Counted from the stretch's first letter, positions 1 through 9,567 are shown. The stretch is 31,935 nt of DNA from an uncultured Prevotella sp. (GCA_900552675.1 USAI01000019.1:1-31935), one strand, 5' to 3'. The notes: generated from the sequence alone by a model not told the origin. Translations and numbers: made by a program.

Positions 1-195
1 ACAGTAGTCTTTACCTTCCTCTTCGTTATTCACCATATACTTGAAGCATCCACGCACCACATAGGCCACATATTGTGAAGGTTTACCTGCATCCTCGAAT
101 ATCTCACCACGCTTCAATAAGCGTTCTTCTCCATGTTCCATGCAGTAAAGACGCAGAGTCTCAAGATCAAGTCCATCCTTATACAAATTGAACAT
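1..195 (-). CDS. Crp/Fnr-type transcriptional regulator, N-terminal part (cut by window edge)
   Basis: The first 65 codons run from an ATG at 195 off the left edge with no stop. The sequence includes an RLLKRGEIFEDAGKPSQYVA stretch followed by VRGCFKYM. This is the usual start of a cyclic-nucleotide-binding-like (cupin) sensor domain in the Crp/Fnr family: a Gly after a basic pair, then a strand ending in a VxxGxxK pattern. The helix-turn-helix that would confirm a DNA-binding regulator lies outside the window. It is the next gene after the complex I operon on the same strand but is separated from it by a terminator-like hairpin, so it is probably transcribed separately. Effector and targets cannot be told. 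Confidence 0.7.
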   Translation of the reverse strand, partial: MFNLYKDGLDLETLRLYCMEHGEERLLKRGEIFEDAGKPSQYVAYVVRGCFKYMVNNEEEGKDYC

Positions 196-256
196 CTTCA
201 CTTATGATTTCTTTGGCAATATAATATAATTACAAGATCCCTATCGCCCTTAATTC

Positions 257-340
257 TTTAAACTAATAAAACAAAAACGACAATAGAGACAATGGTTGGC
301 TATTCTCTTATGATGATTTGCCAGTCGTTATCTCTATTGT
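257..340 (-). terminator. Terminator-like hairpin after the complex I operon
   Basis: An imperfect 21-bp inverted repeat has arms at 280-300 and 320-340 (17 of 21 positions pair, with ACAATAGAGA/TCTCTATTGT perfect at the base) and a 19-nt loop. Read on the minus strand it is followed by a T-rich run at 279-265. It lies 55 bp past the nuoN stop, as expected for a rho-independent terminator of the nuo operon. Confidence 0.6.
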
Positions 341-394
341 AGTTTATATAATTCAGAGGTTCAATCAGAAAACTCTCTCTGAAATTGCTATTTT

Positions 395-1828
395 CTACAT
401 CGCAGATGTAGCCGCTACGAGCCATCCATATACGCAACTGCATACACCGAAGAGGAGTACGCCAGCGGTGCAGAGAGCGAGAGCGGTGCGGGTAGCACAG
501 TCGCTCTTAAATGTAGGCAGCGGAGTGTCGGTCTTATTGATGAACATGCACTTCACAATCTTCAGATAGTAGTAGAGTGACGGCACAGTGTTTATCAATG
601 CCAAGAACACTACTGCATAGGCGATATTAGTACCCTGCTCGGCAGCTGCCATGAACACGAAGAACTTACAGAACATACCTGCGAAGGGAGGAATACCTGC
701 CAGTGAGAAGAGAGCAAGCGTGAGGAGGAACGAGAGTTTGGGGTTGGTGGTGTAGAAACCATCAAACACCGACATCTCAGTATTGCCCTTACCACGTGTC
801 TCAACAACGTTGATAACGGTGAACACTGCCATATTGGCTGCCACGTAGATGAGCACATAGTACATCAATGCGGTAAGACCCATTGTCTCGTTGCCTACGG
901 CAGCAAGCATAATGTAGCCTGCCTGTGAGATAGAGCTGAACGCCATAAATCGTTTGAGCTCTGTCTGGCGAAGCGCGAAGAGGTTAGCAATGGTGATGGT
1001 GAGCACGATAACAACATACATCAGTGTTTCGTAATATTCAACCATCGGTGCAAACACCTTCAACAAAATGGTCATCAAAGCAAAAGCAGCGGCACCCTTA
1101 GAAACAACGCTCAGGTAGCCTGTGACTGCTGTAGGCGCACCCTGATAGGTATCGGCTGTCCAGAAGTGGAAAGGTACGAGCGAAATTTTGAAGCCCAAGC
1201 CACTGAAGAAGAACACCAAGCCCATGATGGTGAGCGGTGTAGCGCTAATCTTAGCAGCCATATCGTCAAAATAGAGTGTGCCACAAGCGCCATAAAGGAA
1301 CGAGATGCCATACAGCATCACGCCACTTGAGAACGTTGCGGTAAGAATAAACTTAGCAGCACCCTCAGCCGACTCCTTCTTATACTTATCGAAAGCCACG
1401 AGGCAAGCCATAGGTACAGAAGCCATTTCAAGACCAAGGAAGAACATGAGGAAATGTCCTGATGAAATCATCATATACATACCAAGCAAGGTAGAAATGA
1501 TAAGCTCATAGAACTCGCCCTCTTTACGTGCTACATCCTCGCGCTCAATCCACGACTGTGCCATAACAACCACGATAAAAGCACCAGCGGTAAGAATAAC
1601 CTTCATTACCTGTGCGGCAGCGGTGGCAGTATAAAGACCAGCAAATGCTGTGGCGGGTTGTGCAGTAAAGCAAACTGCTACCTGAGCTACCAACAGGAAA
1701 CCTGTCAGCATGCTCAGAACAGAGTGTTTCTTCTCGCCTTTCAAGATAAGGTCGGCGAGGAACACTATTACCAAGGCTGCCATAAGGCCAGCCTCGGGTA
1801 TCATATTAAAAAACTGACTATAATCCAT
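395..1828 (-). CDS. nuoN: NADH-quinone oxidoreductase subunit N (antiporter-like membrane subunit)
   Basis: This 477-residue, highly hydrophobic protein is one of the three Mrp-antiporter-like proton-translocating subunits of complex I. FFLGLEMASVPM carries the conserved membrane Glu of the fifth helix. FKISLVPFHFWTADTYQGAP, followed by SVVSKGAAAF, is the canonical proton-antiporter signature with the channel lysines. Length matches the family (about 480). It is the last gene of the nuo operon, 20 bp after nuoM, and ends in front of a terminator-like hairpin. Family assignment is firm. Confidence 0.95.
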   Translation of the reverse strand: MDYSQFFNMIPEAGLMAALVIVFLADLILKGEKKHSVLSMLTGFLLVAQVAVCFTAQPATAFAGLYTATAAAQVMKVILTAGAFIVVVMAQSWIEREDVARKEGEFYELIISTLLGMYMMISSGHFLMFFLGLEMASVPMACLVAFDKYKKESAEGAAKFILTATFSSGVMLYGISFLYGACGTLYFDDMAAKISATPLTIMGLVFFFSGLGFKISLVPFHFWTADTYQGAPTAVTGYLSVVSKGAAAFALMTILLKVFAPMVEYYETLMYVVIVLTITIANLFALRQTELKRFMAFSSISQAGYIMLAAVGNETMGLTALMYYVLIYVAANMAVFTVINVVETRGKGNTEMSVFDGFYTTNPKLSFLLTLALFSLAGIPPFAGMFCKFFVFMAAAEQGTNIAYAVVFLALINTVPSLYYYLKIVKCMFINKTDTPLPTFKSDCATRTALALCTAGVLLFGVCSCVYGWLVAATSAM

Positions 1829-1848
1829 TTTTTACTGCTGAACGGTTA

Positions 1849-3336
1849 TTAAAGTGTTGGAATTACGCTAAGGATAGGAGCTACTGCATTGTTGATAACA
1901 TGGCTTGCCCAGATAGGGAATGAACCAAGACCTGCAACACAGAAGATGAGGCAGCACACTGCAAAGCGCTCGTCCCATGTAGCGTCGGTAAGTTCCTCGA
2001 AGTGTGGGTTCTTAACCTTCTCGAAGAGGATAAAGCCCACGGTACGGAGGATATACACAGCGGTTACCACGATTGATGTGATGGCGATAACAGTGCAGCA
2101 ACGGTGGAATGTATCAGCATTCTCAAAAGAACCGTTGAAGATAGTCATCTCAGCGATGAAGCCTGAGAAGCCCGGCAAACCAAGGTTGGCCAAACCTGCA
2201 ATAACATAACCTACTGAGAGGAACGGCATAATCTTCATCAAGCCACCCAGTTCGCGAATGTCACGGGTATGTGTACGACCATAAATCATACCGATGAGGG
2301 CGAAGAAGAGGGCTGTCATCAAACCGTGAGAAAGCATCTGAAGGATTGCACCTGTGCAGCTCACCTTTGTCATCATCAACAGAGCGAAAAGCACCAAACC
2401 ACAGTGTGACACTGAAGAGTAAGCGTTGATAAACTTCAAGTCGGTCTGAACGCAAGCCGAGAAAGCACCATATACTACAGAGATAGTGGTAAGGATAAGG
2501 AAGATCCAAGCCAAATCATGAGCAGCCTGAGGCAACAGGAACATAGCGATACGGAAGCAACCGTAACCACCCAGTTTCATCAACACACCTGCATGGAGCA
2601 TTGACACTGAAGTGGGCGCACAACCGTGACCGATAGGTGACCATGTGTGGAAGGGGAACAGAGCACCAAGTACGCCGAAACCGATAAACACAAATGGGAA
2701 AAGCACGTTCTGAACGGCTGCAGGGATATGGTTGTTATGTGCAATTTCAAGGATGCTCATGGTTGAAGCACCATTGAAGAAGTAGATACCTACCAAGCCA
2801 AGGATGATGAGAGCAGAACCGCCCATCAACATCAACGTAAGTTTCATGGCAGCATATTCCTTACGACCTGAACCCCAGAAACCAATCAAGAGGTACATAG
2901 GGATAAGGGCCACCTCATAGAACATGAACATGGTGAAAAGGTCGATCGAAATAAAGAAGCCATAAACACCTGTTGAAAGCAGCGTGAACCACATGAAGAA
3001 CTCTTTTGTCAGTGGTTTGAGTTTCCACGACGCGAAAGTTCCTGTAAACACGATTATGCTTGAAAGCAGAAGCATCACAACAGAAATGCCATCAACACCA
3101 ACCTCATAATTGATGTGGAGCGAAGGGAACCATTCCGTAGTGGCGCGAAGAATCATCTCCTCGGTGTTGCCTGCTGCGCGCTCGCCGATGAAGTGGAGTG
3201 TGAGCCATACGCTCAGTGCCAAGAGGCAGGATGAACCGGCAACCATCACACCACGCACCTGATTGACGTTGCGGGCGATCCAAAGACCGAGCAACATCAG
3301 GACAGGGATTACTACGAATAAACTTAATATATTCAT
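1849..3336 (-). CDS. nuoM: NADH-quinone oxidoreductase subunit M (antiporter-like membrane subunit)
   Basis: This 495-residue multi-pass membrane protein is the second antiporter-like subunit of complex I. MFYEVALIPMYLLIGFWG holds the essential helix-5 Glu, and FPFHTWSPIGHGCAPTSVSM followed by HAGVLMKLGGYG is the NuoM proton-channel signature. The frame is open upstream to 3402, but that 22-residue extension is encoded by an octamer-repeat spacer and is rich in Ser, Thr and Arg. I therefore chose the ATG at 3336, which begins a normal hydrophobic NuoM N-terminus (MNILSLFVVIPVLMLLG). It sits between nuoL and nuoN. Confidence 0.95.
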   Translation of the reverse strand: MNILSLFVVIPVLMLLGLWIARNVNQVRGVMVAGSSCLLALSVWLTLHFIGERAAGNTEEMILRATTEWFPSLHINYEVGVDGISVVMLLLSSIIVFTGTFASWKLKPLTKEFFMWFTLLSTGVYGFFISIDLFTMFMFYEVALIPMYLLIGFWGSGRKEYAAMKLTLMLMGGSALIILGLVGIYFFNGASTMSILEIAHNNHIPAAVQNVLFPFVFIGFGVLGALFPFHTWSPIGHGCAPTSVSMLHAGVLMKLGGYGCFRIAMFLLPQAAHDLAWIFLILTTISVVYGAFSACVQTDLKFINAYSSVSHCGLVLFALLMMTKVSCTGAILQMLSHGLMTALFFALIGMIYGRTHTRDIRELGGLMKIMPFLSVGYVIAGLANLGLPGFSGFIAEMTIFNGSFENADTFHRCCTVIAITSIVVTAVYILRTVGFILFEKVKNPHFEELTDATWDERFAVCCLIFCVAGLGSFPIWASHVINNAVAPILSVIPTL

Positions 3337-3350
3337 ATTTTTAATTGTTA

Positions 3351-3444
3351 GTTGACGAGTTGACGAACTGACGAGTTGACGAGCTGTTCGTTTATAACTC
3401 AAAGCTATCAGCTTGTCTGCTTGTCCACTAGTCTACTTGTTTAC
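3351..3444. repeat. Two octamer repeat arrays facing each other between nuoL and nuoM
   Basis: At 3351-3386 four 8-bp units related to GTTGACGA stand in tandem and end in GCTG. At 3409-3444 four units of the reverse-complement type (ACTTGTC-like) follow. The arms pair at about 24 of 36 positions around a 22-nt spacer, and the right arm overlaps the nuoL stop codon. A transcript through the operon could fold here. Function is unknown. Confidence 0.7.
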
Positions 3445-5453
3445 AAACAGAGTAATAATAATGTTAAAGCTACCGTACCTGTGAGGAACCAAACGGCATA
3501 CTGGCGAACGTCGCCGCTCTGCCAGGGGCGAATGGTTTCTCCTGCCTCATTAGCACCCCATGCGGTAAAGTCGATCAGACCATTGATAATCTTCTCGTCA
3601 ATCCATTGTACGGGACGGCTAACAAAACGGAACAGAATCTTGTGTGTAACAAACTGGTAAACCTCATCCATATAGAAGCGCTTGTAAGCCCAACGATGCA
3701 GACGGGGGAAGGTGGCGTACATCTTGTCGGCGATAGGCTGCTTCTCACCTTTATAAATATAGGTGGCGAGTGCAATTGAAAGAATTGCAATCACAGTAGA
3801 AGTGGCTGCTACCTGCGGATCGAAGTGGATGGTATAAGCAGTGCCAGCTGCACTGACGAAAGAGCCGAAGCTTGCCCAATCCCAATGAAGGAAACCACCA
3901 AGTGTGGTAACAACACCTACACCTACAGTAATGATACTCAAGAATACCAGCGGGAATGTCATAGCAGCAGGTGCCTCATGCGGAGTGTGGTGAGCGTGAA
4001 GCTCTTTGTTCTCTGTACCCCAGAAGATACCGTAGTAGAGACGGAACATATAGAACGCTGTCATAGCGGCCACACCTGTCATCCACCAACCACAAAGGGG
4101 TGAGTAAGCGAAGCAAGCAGAGATAATCTCATCCTTAGAGCTAAAGCCCGAGAAGAAAGGAATACCTGCAATAGCAAGACATGAAATAAGGAATGTGATA
4201 TGAGTGATAGGCATATACTTGCGCAAGCCACCCATTGTAGACATCTCATTAGAATGAACAGCGTGGATAATGCAACCAGCACCGAGGAACAAACATGCCT
4301 TAAACATGGCGTGTGTGAACAAGTGGAACATAGAAGCCATGTAGCCAAGCTGAGCATGATTATCAAGAGCGGCTCCGTGATGTCCAGGCAGACATACGCC
4401 AAGGGCTACCATCATGAAGGCAATCTGTGAGATTGTAGAGAAGGCAAGCACACGCTTGATGTCGCTCTGTGCACAAGCTACTGCAGCAGCGTAGAAGGCG
4501 GTGAAAGCACCAACAACCACTACAACGCTAAGAGCCTGAGGAGCATACTCAATCCATACAGGGAAGAGACGTGCAATCTGGAACACACCAGCAACCACCA
4601 TGGTAGCAGCGTGAATCAAGGCCGACACAGGCGTAGGACCTTCCATCGCATCGGGCAACCAAATGTGCAATGGGAACATGGCCGACTTACCAGCACCACC
4701 GATAAACATCAGCACAAGAGCGGTGGGCAAAATCATGCCACCAGCAGCCAGCGCGCGAGCATTATCAGCAACAGTGAAAGCAGCAGCACCAGTACCGTAA
4801 GTTATCTCAGTTCCTGTGAACGAGAAGTTGTAGCTTCCTGTATAGTAACCGAAGATAAGGATACCAATAAGGAAGAACATATCGGCAAAACGTGTTACGA
4901 TAAAGGCCTTCTTTGAAGCATGTACTGCAGCATGCAAGGTATAATAGAAGCCAATGAGCAGATAAGAACTTACACCTACAAGCTCCCAGAACATATACAT
5001 CTGGAAGATGTTGGTAGCAAGCACCAATCCGAGCATTGACATGGTAAACAGTGAAAGGAAAGCATAATAACGCTGGAAACCTTTCTCACCATGCATGTAG
5101 CCAAACGAATAGATGTGCACCATGAGGCTGACCGTTGAGATGACGATAAGCATCATCACAGAGATGGGGTCGAGCAGGATGCCAAGGTCGAAATGCAGAT
5201 GGCCTAAGGGCAACCATGTTACATTATAAGGAACGAAGGTTGCGAAGGTGCCGTCAGCAAGACGAGGGGCGGTGAAATACTGGAACGCTGTAAAATAGCT
5301 TAACGCAGTTACCAGTCCGAGAGAACAGGTGCCAATGAGTCCGGCTGTTTTATGCGACCAGGCATATTTCTTATTCACGAATTCTGGCAGACCGATGACC
5401 AAGAAGCTGATCAACGGCAACAGAAGAATCCATATTGAATATGTAAAATCCAT
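3441..5453 (-). CDS. nuoL: NADH-quinone oxidoreductase subunit L (antiporter-like membrane subunit)
   Basis: This 670-residue membrane protein is the most distal antiporter-like subunit of complex I, with the C-terminal lateral helix expected for NuoL (family usually 610-680). MFWELVGVSSYLLIGFYYT contains the helix-5 Glu. GGAGKSAMFPLHIWLPDAME followed by GPTPVSALIHAATMVVAGV is the NuoL signature and includes the key Lys. Further on, HAMFKACLFLGAG holds a second channel Lys. It follows nuoK by 9 bp. Confidence 0.96.
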   Translation of the reverse strand: MDFTYSIWILLLPLISFLVIGLPEFVNKKYAWSHKTAGLIGTCSLGLVTALSYFTAFQYFTAPRLADGTFATFVPYNVTWLPLGHLHFDLGILLDPISVMMLIVISTVSLMVHIYSFGYMHGEKGFQRYYAFLSLFTMSMLGLVLATNIFQMYMFWELVGVSSYLLIGFYYTLHAAVHASKKAFIVTRFADMFFLIGILIFGYYTGSYNFSFTGTEITYGTGAAAFTVADNARALAAGGMILPTALVLMFIGGAGKSAMFPLHIWLPDAMEGPTPVSALIHAATMVVAGVFQIARLFPVWIEYAPQALSVVVVVGAFTAFYAAAVACAQSDIKRVLAFSTISQIAFMMVALGVCLPGHHGAALDNHAQLGYMASMFHLFTHAMFKACLFLGAGCIIHAVHSNEMSTMGGLRKYMPITHITFLISCLAIAGIPFFSGFSSKDEIISACFAYSPLCGWWMTGVAAMTAFYMFRLYYGIFWGTENKELHAHHTPHEAPAAMTFPLVFLSIITVGVGVVTTLGGFLHWDWASFGSFVSAAGTAYTIHFDPQVAATSTVIAILSIALATYIYKGEKQPIADKMYATFPRLHRWAYKRFYMDEVYQFVTHKILFRFVSRPVQWIDEKIINGLIDFTAWGANEAGETIRPWQSGDVRQYAVWFLTGTVALTLLLLCL

Positions 5454-5462
5454 AATCTAAAA

Positions 5463-5771
5463 TTAATATTTCATGTTTTCAATACTGTTCACCTGATCGC
5501 TGTGGAAATTGCGGTAAACGTTGATAATAATCGCGATAGCAACAGCACTTTCGGCAGCACTTACACCGATAGAGAACAGGGTCATAAAGAAGCCCTCAAA
5601 CTCATCAGTAAAGATTAAACGGTTGAAAGCAGCAAAGTTCAAATCAACAGCGTTGAGCACAAGCTCAATAGAGACGAGCATGGCTATCAGATTGCGACGT
5701 GTAACGAAACCGAACACGCCGATAAAGAACAGAAGTGCGCTAAGCACAAAATAACATTCTACTGGTACCAT
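5463..5771 (-). CDS. nuoK: NADH-quinone oxidoreductase subunit K
   Basis: This 102-residue protein has three membrane helices, the normal NuoK size. Both buried glutamates of the hydrophilic axis are present: E36 in SIELVLNAVDLNF and E74 in GVSAAESAVAIAI. It starts 1 bp after the nuoJ stop, so the two are likely translationally coupled. Confidence 0.95.
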   Translation of the reverse strand: MVPVECYFVLSALLFFIGVFGFVTRRNLIAMLVSIELVLNAVDLNFAAFNRLIFTDEFEGFFMTLFSIGVSAAESAVAIAIIINVYRNFHSDQVNSIENMKY

Positions 5772-5772
5772 A

Positions 5773-6291
5773 TTACTTATTCTCCTTTTCTTTACGTGCT
5801 ACAACAATTGCTCCAACGATACATGCCAGCAAGAATACTGAGATGAATTCGAACGGAAGCACATACTGATATTTATCTGAACCCAAAAGGGCTTTACCGA
5901 TGACGTCCATCGTAACCTCATTGCCAGCAGTGGCGAGATTGAGGAAACCATTCTTCAACTGTATGCCCACCACAGTAATCAAGCTGATAATGCACAACAG
6001 CGAAATGCTGATGATACGACTTCCCTTTACATGCTCAACCAAACCCTGAAGCGTGCGTTTGCTCACCAGCTGTACAGCAAAGATATACATCATCACCATA
6101 CCACCTGCATAAACGCTAATTTGGGCTGCACCAAGATAGGTGTAGTCGAGCAGGAAATAGAGGCCTGCCACTCCGAGGAGCACAAACAGCAGGAATGTGA
6201 TAGAACGCATAATGCGTTTGGTCATCACGCACATGACAGCCGATCCAAGGATAATAACTGCCAAGATGCAAAACATTACTAAACTTGCCAT
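5773..6291 (-). CDS. nuoJ: NADH-quinone oxidoreductase subunit J
   Basis: This 172-residue protein has about five predicted membrane helices. The third-helix segment YTYLGAAQISVYAGGMVMMY matches the conserved NuoJ pattern (A..Q..VYAGA..V..), which contains the pi-bulge helix of complex I. The C-terminus is charged (ARKEKENK). It lies between nuoI (15 bp upstream) and nuoK (1 bp downstream). Confidence 0.94.
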   Translation of the reverse strand: MASLVMFCILAVIILGSAVMCVMTKRIMRSITFLLFVLLGVAGLYFLLDYTYLGAAQISVYAGGMVMMYIFAVQLVSKRTLQGLVEHVKGSRIISISLLCIISLITVVGIQLKNGFLNLATAGNEVTMDVIGKALLGSDKYQYVLPFEFISVFLLACIVGAIVVARKEKENK

Positions 6292-6306
6292 AATATTTCT
6301 TGCTCC

Positions 6307-6843
6307 TTATTTTGTTTTGGTATTAAACGTACCAATCTCGAAGTCGGCACCACCATCAATGATGTTGGGCAACGAACCACCTTCATACACCTCTTTGTCA
6401 AGGTGAAGAACAAGTTGGTCACGGTCAAATACCGAGTTTTCGAAATCGTTTACAAACTTGATGGCGCCAAAGTTGCAGGCGTTCACACATAGTTCGCAGA
6501 ACATACAGTCGCCCAAATCGTACTGGTAATCAACAAGCTGTTTCTTTTTCTTACCTGTTTCAGGGTTCTCTACCATCTGCGACACAATTTTAATAGTGCC
6601 GTTCGGGCAAGACTTTTCGCACAGTGTGCAAGCTGTACACAGCACATTACCGTTTTCGTCACGGTTCATCACCAGACGTCCGCGGTGACGTGCAGCAACG
6701 TGCAGCGTGGTCTTGCGGTTCTCAGGATACTGCTCAGTGCTCTTCGGCGTGAAATACTCCTTCATGGTAGTTTTCATACCGATGGCAAGCGTCTTTACGG
6801 CAGCCCCGATTTCTCCGAAATATGATTTTTTGTTTTCTTCCAT
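6307..6843 (-). CDS. nuoI: NADH-quinone oxidoreductase subunit I (two 4Fe-4S clusters)
   Basis: This 178-residue peripheral-arm subunit passes electrons through clusters N6a and N6b toward N2 in NuoB. The first cluster motif is canonical (C69, C72, C75, C79-Pro). The second has its four cysteines (C113, C116, C119, C123), but the residue after the last Cys is Asn instead of the usual Pro (ACNFGAI). Gene position between nuoH and nuoJ is standard. The N-terminal segment TLAIGMKTTMKEYF is the usual amphipathic membrane anchor. Confidence 0.95.
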   Translation of the reverse strand: MEENKKSYFGEIGAAVKTLAIGMKTTMKEYFTPKSTEQYPENRKTTLHVAARHRGRLVMNRDENGNVLCTACTLCEKSCPNGTIKIVSQMVENPETGKKKKQLVDYQYDLGDCMFCELCVNACNFGAIKFVNDFENSVFDRDQLVLHLDKEVYEGGSLPNIIDGGADFEIGTFNTKTK

Positions 6844-6858
6844 TGTTTTCTTAATGTT

Positions 6859-7944
6859 TTAGAAGTGCCAACCGAATGCCACAACTACAGTCATGAGAAT
6901 CAGGTTGATAAGACTCAGAGGCATCAAGTACTTCCACTCAAGCTTCAAGATCTGGTCGATACGCAAGCGAGGGAAAGTCCAGCGCACCCACATAAGCAGC
7001 CAAACCACAGCAAAGGTCTTGCCAAGGAACCAAACGATACCTGGGATGTAGTTAAGAACACCATCAACGGCCTCTACACCAATGTTAAAGGGAGCCCAAC
7101 CACCCAAGAATACGGTAGTGGCGATAGCAGAAACTACGAAGAGGTTAAGATACTCAGCAAGATAGTAGAAGCCGAAGCCCATACCCGAATATTCGGTATG
7201 ATAACCAGCGGTAAGCTCGCTCTCAGCCTCGGCCAAGTCAAACGGACCACGGTTTGCTTCTGCGTTACCAGCTACGAGGAACACGAGGAAGGCAATAATA
7301 GCGGGGATGTGTCCCTTAAAAATAAGCCAACCGAAAGCTCCCGTCTGAGCATTAACGATCTCGCTAACCTGCATTGTACCAGTGAGAATTACAGCAGTAA
7401 TCAAGCACAGAGCCAATGACATTTCGTAAGAAATGAGCTGTACAGCGCCACGCATAGCCGATACTACCGAATACTTATTGTTTGAACCCCAACCAGCCAT
7501 AAAGATACCAACGATACCAATACTTGAAATGGCCGACATCAGGAACAAGCCAACGTTGAAATCAAGCACCTCGGCACCATTGTTCCAGGGCAGGAATGAG
7601 AAGGTACCAACTGATGCAATGATTACAAGGAATGGAGCGACATAATAGAGCACTTTATCAGCACCGTCGACAGAGAAGATTTCTTTGATAAGCATCTTCA
7701 ACACGTCGGCAAACACCTGGAAAATACCCCAAGGACCTACACGCATCGGGCCAAGACGACACTGGAAGTAGGCGCAGACTTTACGCTCCATGAAGATCAA
7801 GATGATAGCGAGGATGGCATAGCCTGCAAGGATGCAGACACCAACCAAGATGCACTCAATCAGTATTGTCCAAAAATCTCCAAGGCCACATGTTACTGCG
7901 AGGAGATTATGAAACCAGTTTGTTACTAAACTAAAGTCAAACAT
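6859..7944 (-). CDS. nuoH: NADH-quinone oxidoreductase subunit H
   Basis: This 361-residue membrane protein with about eight helices forms the quinone channel together with NuoB and NuoD. Typical NuoH features are ERKVCAYFQCRLGPMRVGPW near residue 53, and the acidic loop RGPFDLAEAESELTAGYHTE followed by YSGMGFGFYYLAEY, which lines the quinone site. WVRWTFPRLRIDQILKLEWK stands near the C-terminus. It comes after nuoCD by 33 bp. Confidence 0.96.
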   Translation of the reverse strand: MFDFSLVTNWFHNLLAVTCGLGDFWTILIECILVGVCILAGYAILAIILIFMERKVCAYFQCRLGPMRVGPWGIFQVFADVLKMLIKEIFSVDGADKVLYYVAPFLVIIASVGTFSFLPWNNGAEVLDFNVGLFLMSAISSIGIVGIFMAGWGSNNKYSVVSAMRGAVQLISYEMSLALCLITAVILTGTMQVSEIVNAQTGAFGWLIFKGHIPAIIAFLVFLVAGNAEANRGPFDLAEAESELTAGYHTEYSGMGFGFYYLAEYLNLFVVSAIATTVFLGGWAPFNIGVEAVDGVLNYIPGIVWFLGKTFAVVWLLMWVRWTFPRLRIDQILKLEWKYLMPLSLINLILMTVVVAFGWHF

Positions 7945-7977
7945 TCTTTCTAATGTTTATTATTAATGATTGTGCTA

Positions 7978-9549
7978 TTAGCGGTCAATATCAGGGATAA
8001 CGAAGTCGATAGCCGCACCTGTTGTAATCAAGTCAGCGATTTTCTGTCCACGCAGCATCGGATCCAAAGCACCCGTCAACGTGAGACCCATCGGACGCAT
8101 CTTCATACGATAGGGGCTCTTGTCGCCCTTCGAGTCGAGATAAACGCCAAACTCGCCACTGGCACCTTCAACAGAGAAATACCACTGTCCTTCGGGCACC
8201 TTGATAATAGGTTTCTGTTTGATATAGAACTCGCCAGCAGGAATATTATCAATGAGTTGCTCGATGATATCAAGACTCTGGTAAAGTTCCTGGATATGGC
8301 AGTAGTAGCGATCCATTGAGTCGCATCCTGTCATTGTAATTTCCTTCCACTCTACCTTGTCATACATATCATACGGATGACGTTTACGAGTATCGTTCTT
8401 CCATCCTGCAGCACGACCAGCGGGGCCAGTAACAGCATAGTTGATACAATCCTCACGACCCATAGGTCCTACACCTACCAAACGGTTATGTGTAATAACA
8501 TTATCACCAAACACATCGAGATACTCTTGAATCATCGGACGCAGATACTTGCAAAGTTTCTTTGTATTCTCAACAAATTTGGGATCAATATCGGCCTGGC
8601 ATCCACCTATACGATAATAGTTCATGATGAGGCGTCCACCTGTTGTCTCCTCCATTACATTGAGCACATGTTCGCGGTCGCGCATACAATAAAGGAATGC
8701 GGTAAGAGCGCCGAGGTCCTGAGCAGTACAGCCAAGATAAAGCAAGTGGCTATCGATACGCTGGAGCTCGTCCATGATGGTACGAATGTAATGTATGCGG
8801 TCAGACAGTTCAATGCCCATACCCTCTTCAATAACACCCACCAAAGCATGGCGATGCATCATAGCTGAAAGGTAGTTCAAACGGTCAGTAAGAGCAAGTG
8901 TCTGAGGATAGGTCATACCCTCCCACATTTTCTCAATACCGCGATGGATGTAACCCAAGTGAGGATAGATGCGTTTCACTTTCTCTCCATCGAGCACAGT
9001 CTGCAAACGGAGCACACCGTGAGTTGACGGGTGGTTAGGGCCAATGTTTACAACAAAGTCGTCGTCGTCAAACAAGCGTTTCTTTGTAGCAACAAGATGT
9101 CCATCCTCATTCAGGCTATAAACAGTTGTAAAATCGCTCTCGGGCTCATCAGTCAATGGGAACTGGTTTGCTTCGGGGCTCATATCAAAGCCTTTACGCA
9201 AGGGGTAGCCATTGAAGTCGGTACGTAAGAAGAGACGACGCATATCGGGATGTCCGAGGAACTTAATTCCTACGAAATCGAACACCTCACGCTCAAGCAG
9301 TTCAGCAGCCTTCCACAGTTCTACAACAGTAGGAATAACATCGCTATCGTCAACTTTCTTGGCAATAGTCTTTACTGAGCAACGCTCGTTGTTATCAGTA
9401 TTCTCAAGGATATAAATACATCCTAATCCTTCTTCGCCGAAATCTTCACCGATGATGGTAACAAGGTAGTCGAAATGTTTCTGGTTTTTCAGTTTCGACA
9501 TCTCACTGGCGAAATTGTCAAATGAGAGTTCAATGTTTTCAAGTTTCAT
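7978..9549 (-). CDS. nuoCD: NADH-quinone oxidoreductase subunit CD fusion
   Basis: This 523-residue protein has NuoC and NuoD in one chain. Residues 1-125 are NuoC-like, with LEREVFDFVGIKFLGHPDMR around 85-104. An acidic linker at about 135-165 joins it to NuoD. In NuoD, H173 in GPNHPSTHG and Y226 in TDRLNYLSAM correspond to the quinone-headgroup His and Tyr of other complex I enzymes. The C-terminal MLRGQKIADLITTGAAIDFV is the former hydrogenase large-subunit end. A NuoCD fusion is also found in enterobacteria and is common in Bacteroidota. Confidence 0.96.
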   Translation of the reverse strand: MKLENIELSFDNFASEMSKLKNQKHFDYLVTIIGEDFGEEGLGCIYILENTDNNERCSVKTIAKKVDDSDVIPTVVELWKAAELLEREVFDFVGIKFLGHPDMRRLFLRTDFNGYPLRKGFDMSPEANQFPLTDEPESDFTTVYSLNEDGHLVATKKRLFDDDDFVVNIGPNHPSTHGVLRLQTVLDGEKVKRIYPHLGYIHRGIEKMWEGMTYPQTLALTDRLNYLSAMMHRHALVGVIEEGMGIELSDRIHYIRTIMDELQRIDSHLLYLGCTAQDLGALTAFLYCMRDREHVLNVMEETTGGRLIMNYYRIGGCQADIDPKFVENTKKLCKYLRPMIQEYLDVFGDNVITHNRLVGVGPMGREDCINYAVTGPAGRAAGWKNDTRKRHPYDMYDKVEWKEITMTGCDSMDRYYCHIQELYQSLDIIEQLIDNIPAGEFYIKQKPIIKVPEGQWYFSVEGASGEFGVYLDSKGDKSPYRMKMRPMGLTLTGALDPMLRGQKIADLITTGAAIDFVIPDIDR

Positions 9550-9567
9550 ATCTTATACCTTATTATA

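Noticed and set aside
3337..3402. Longer nuoM start at 3402
   Set aside because: The added 22 residues come from the repeat spacer and do not resemble any NuoM N-terminus.
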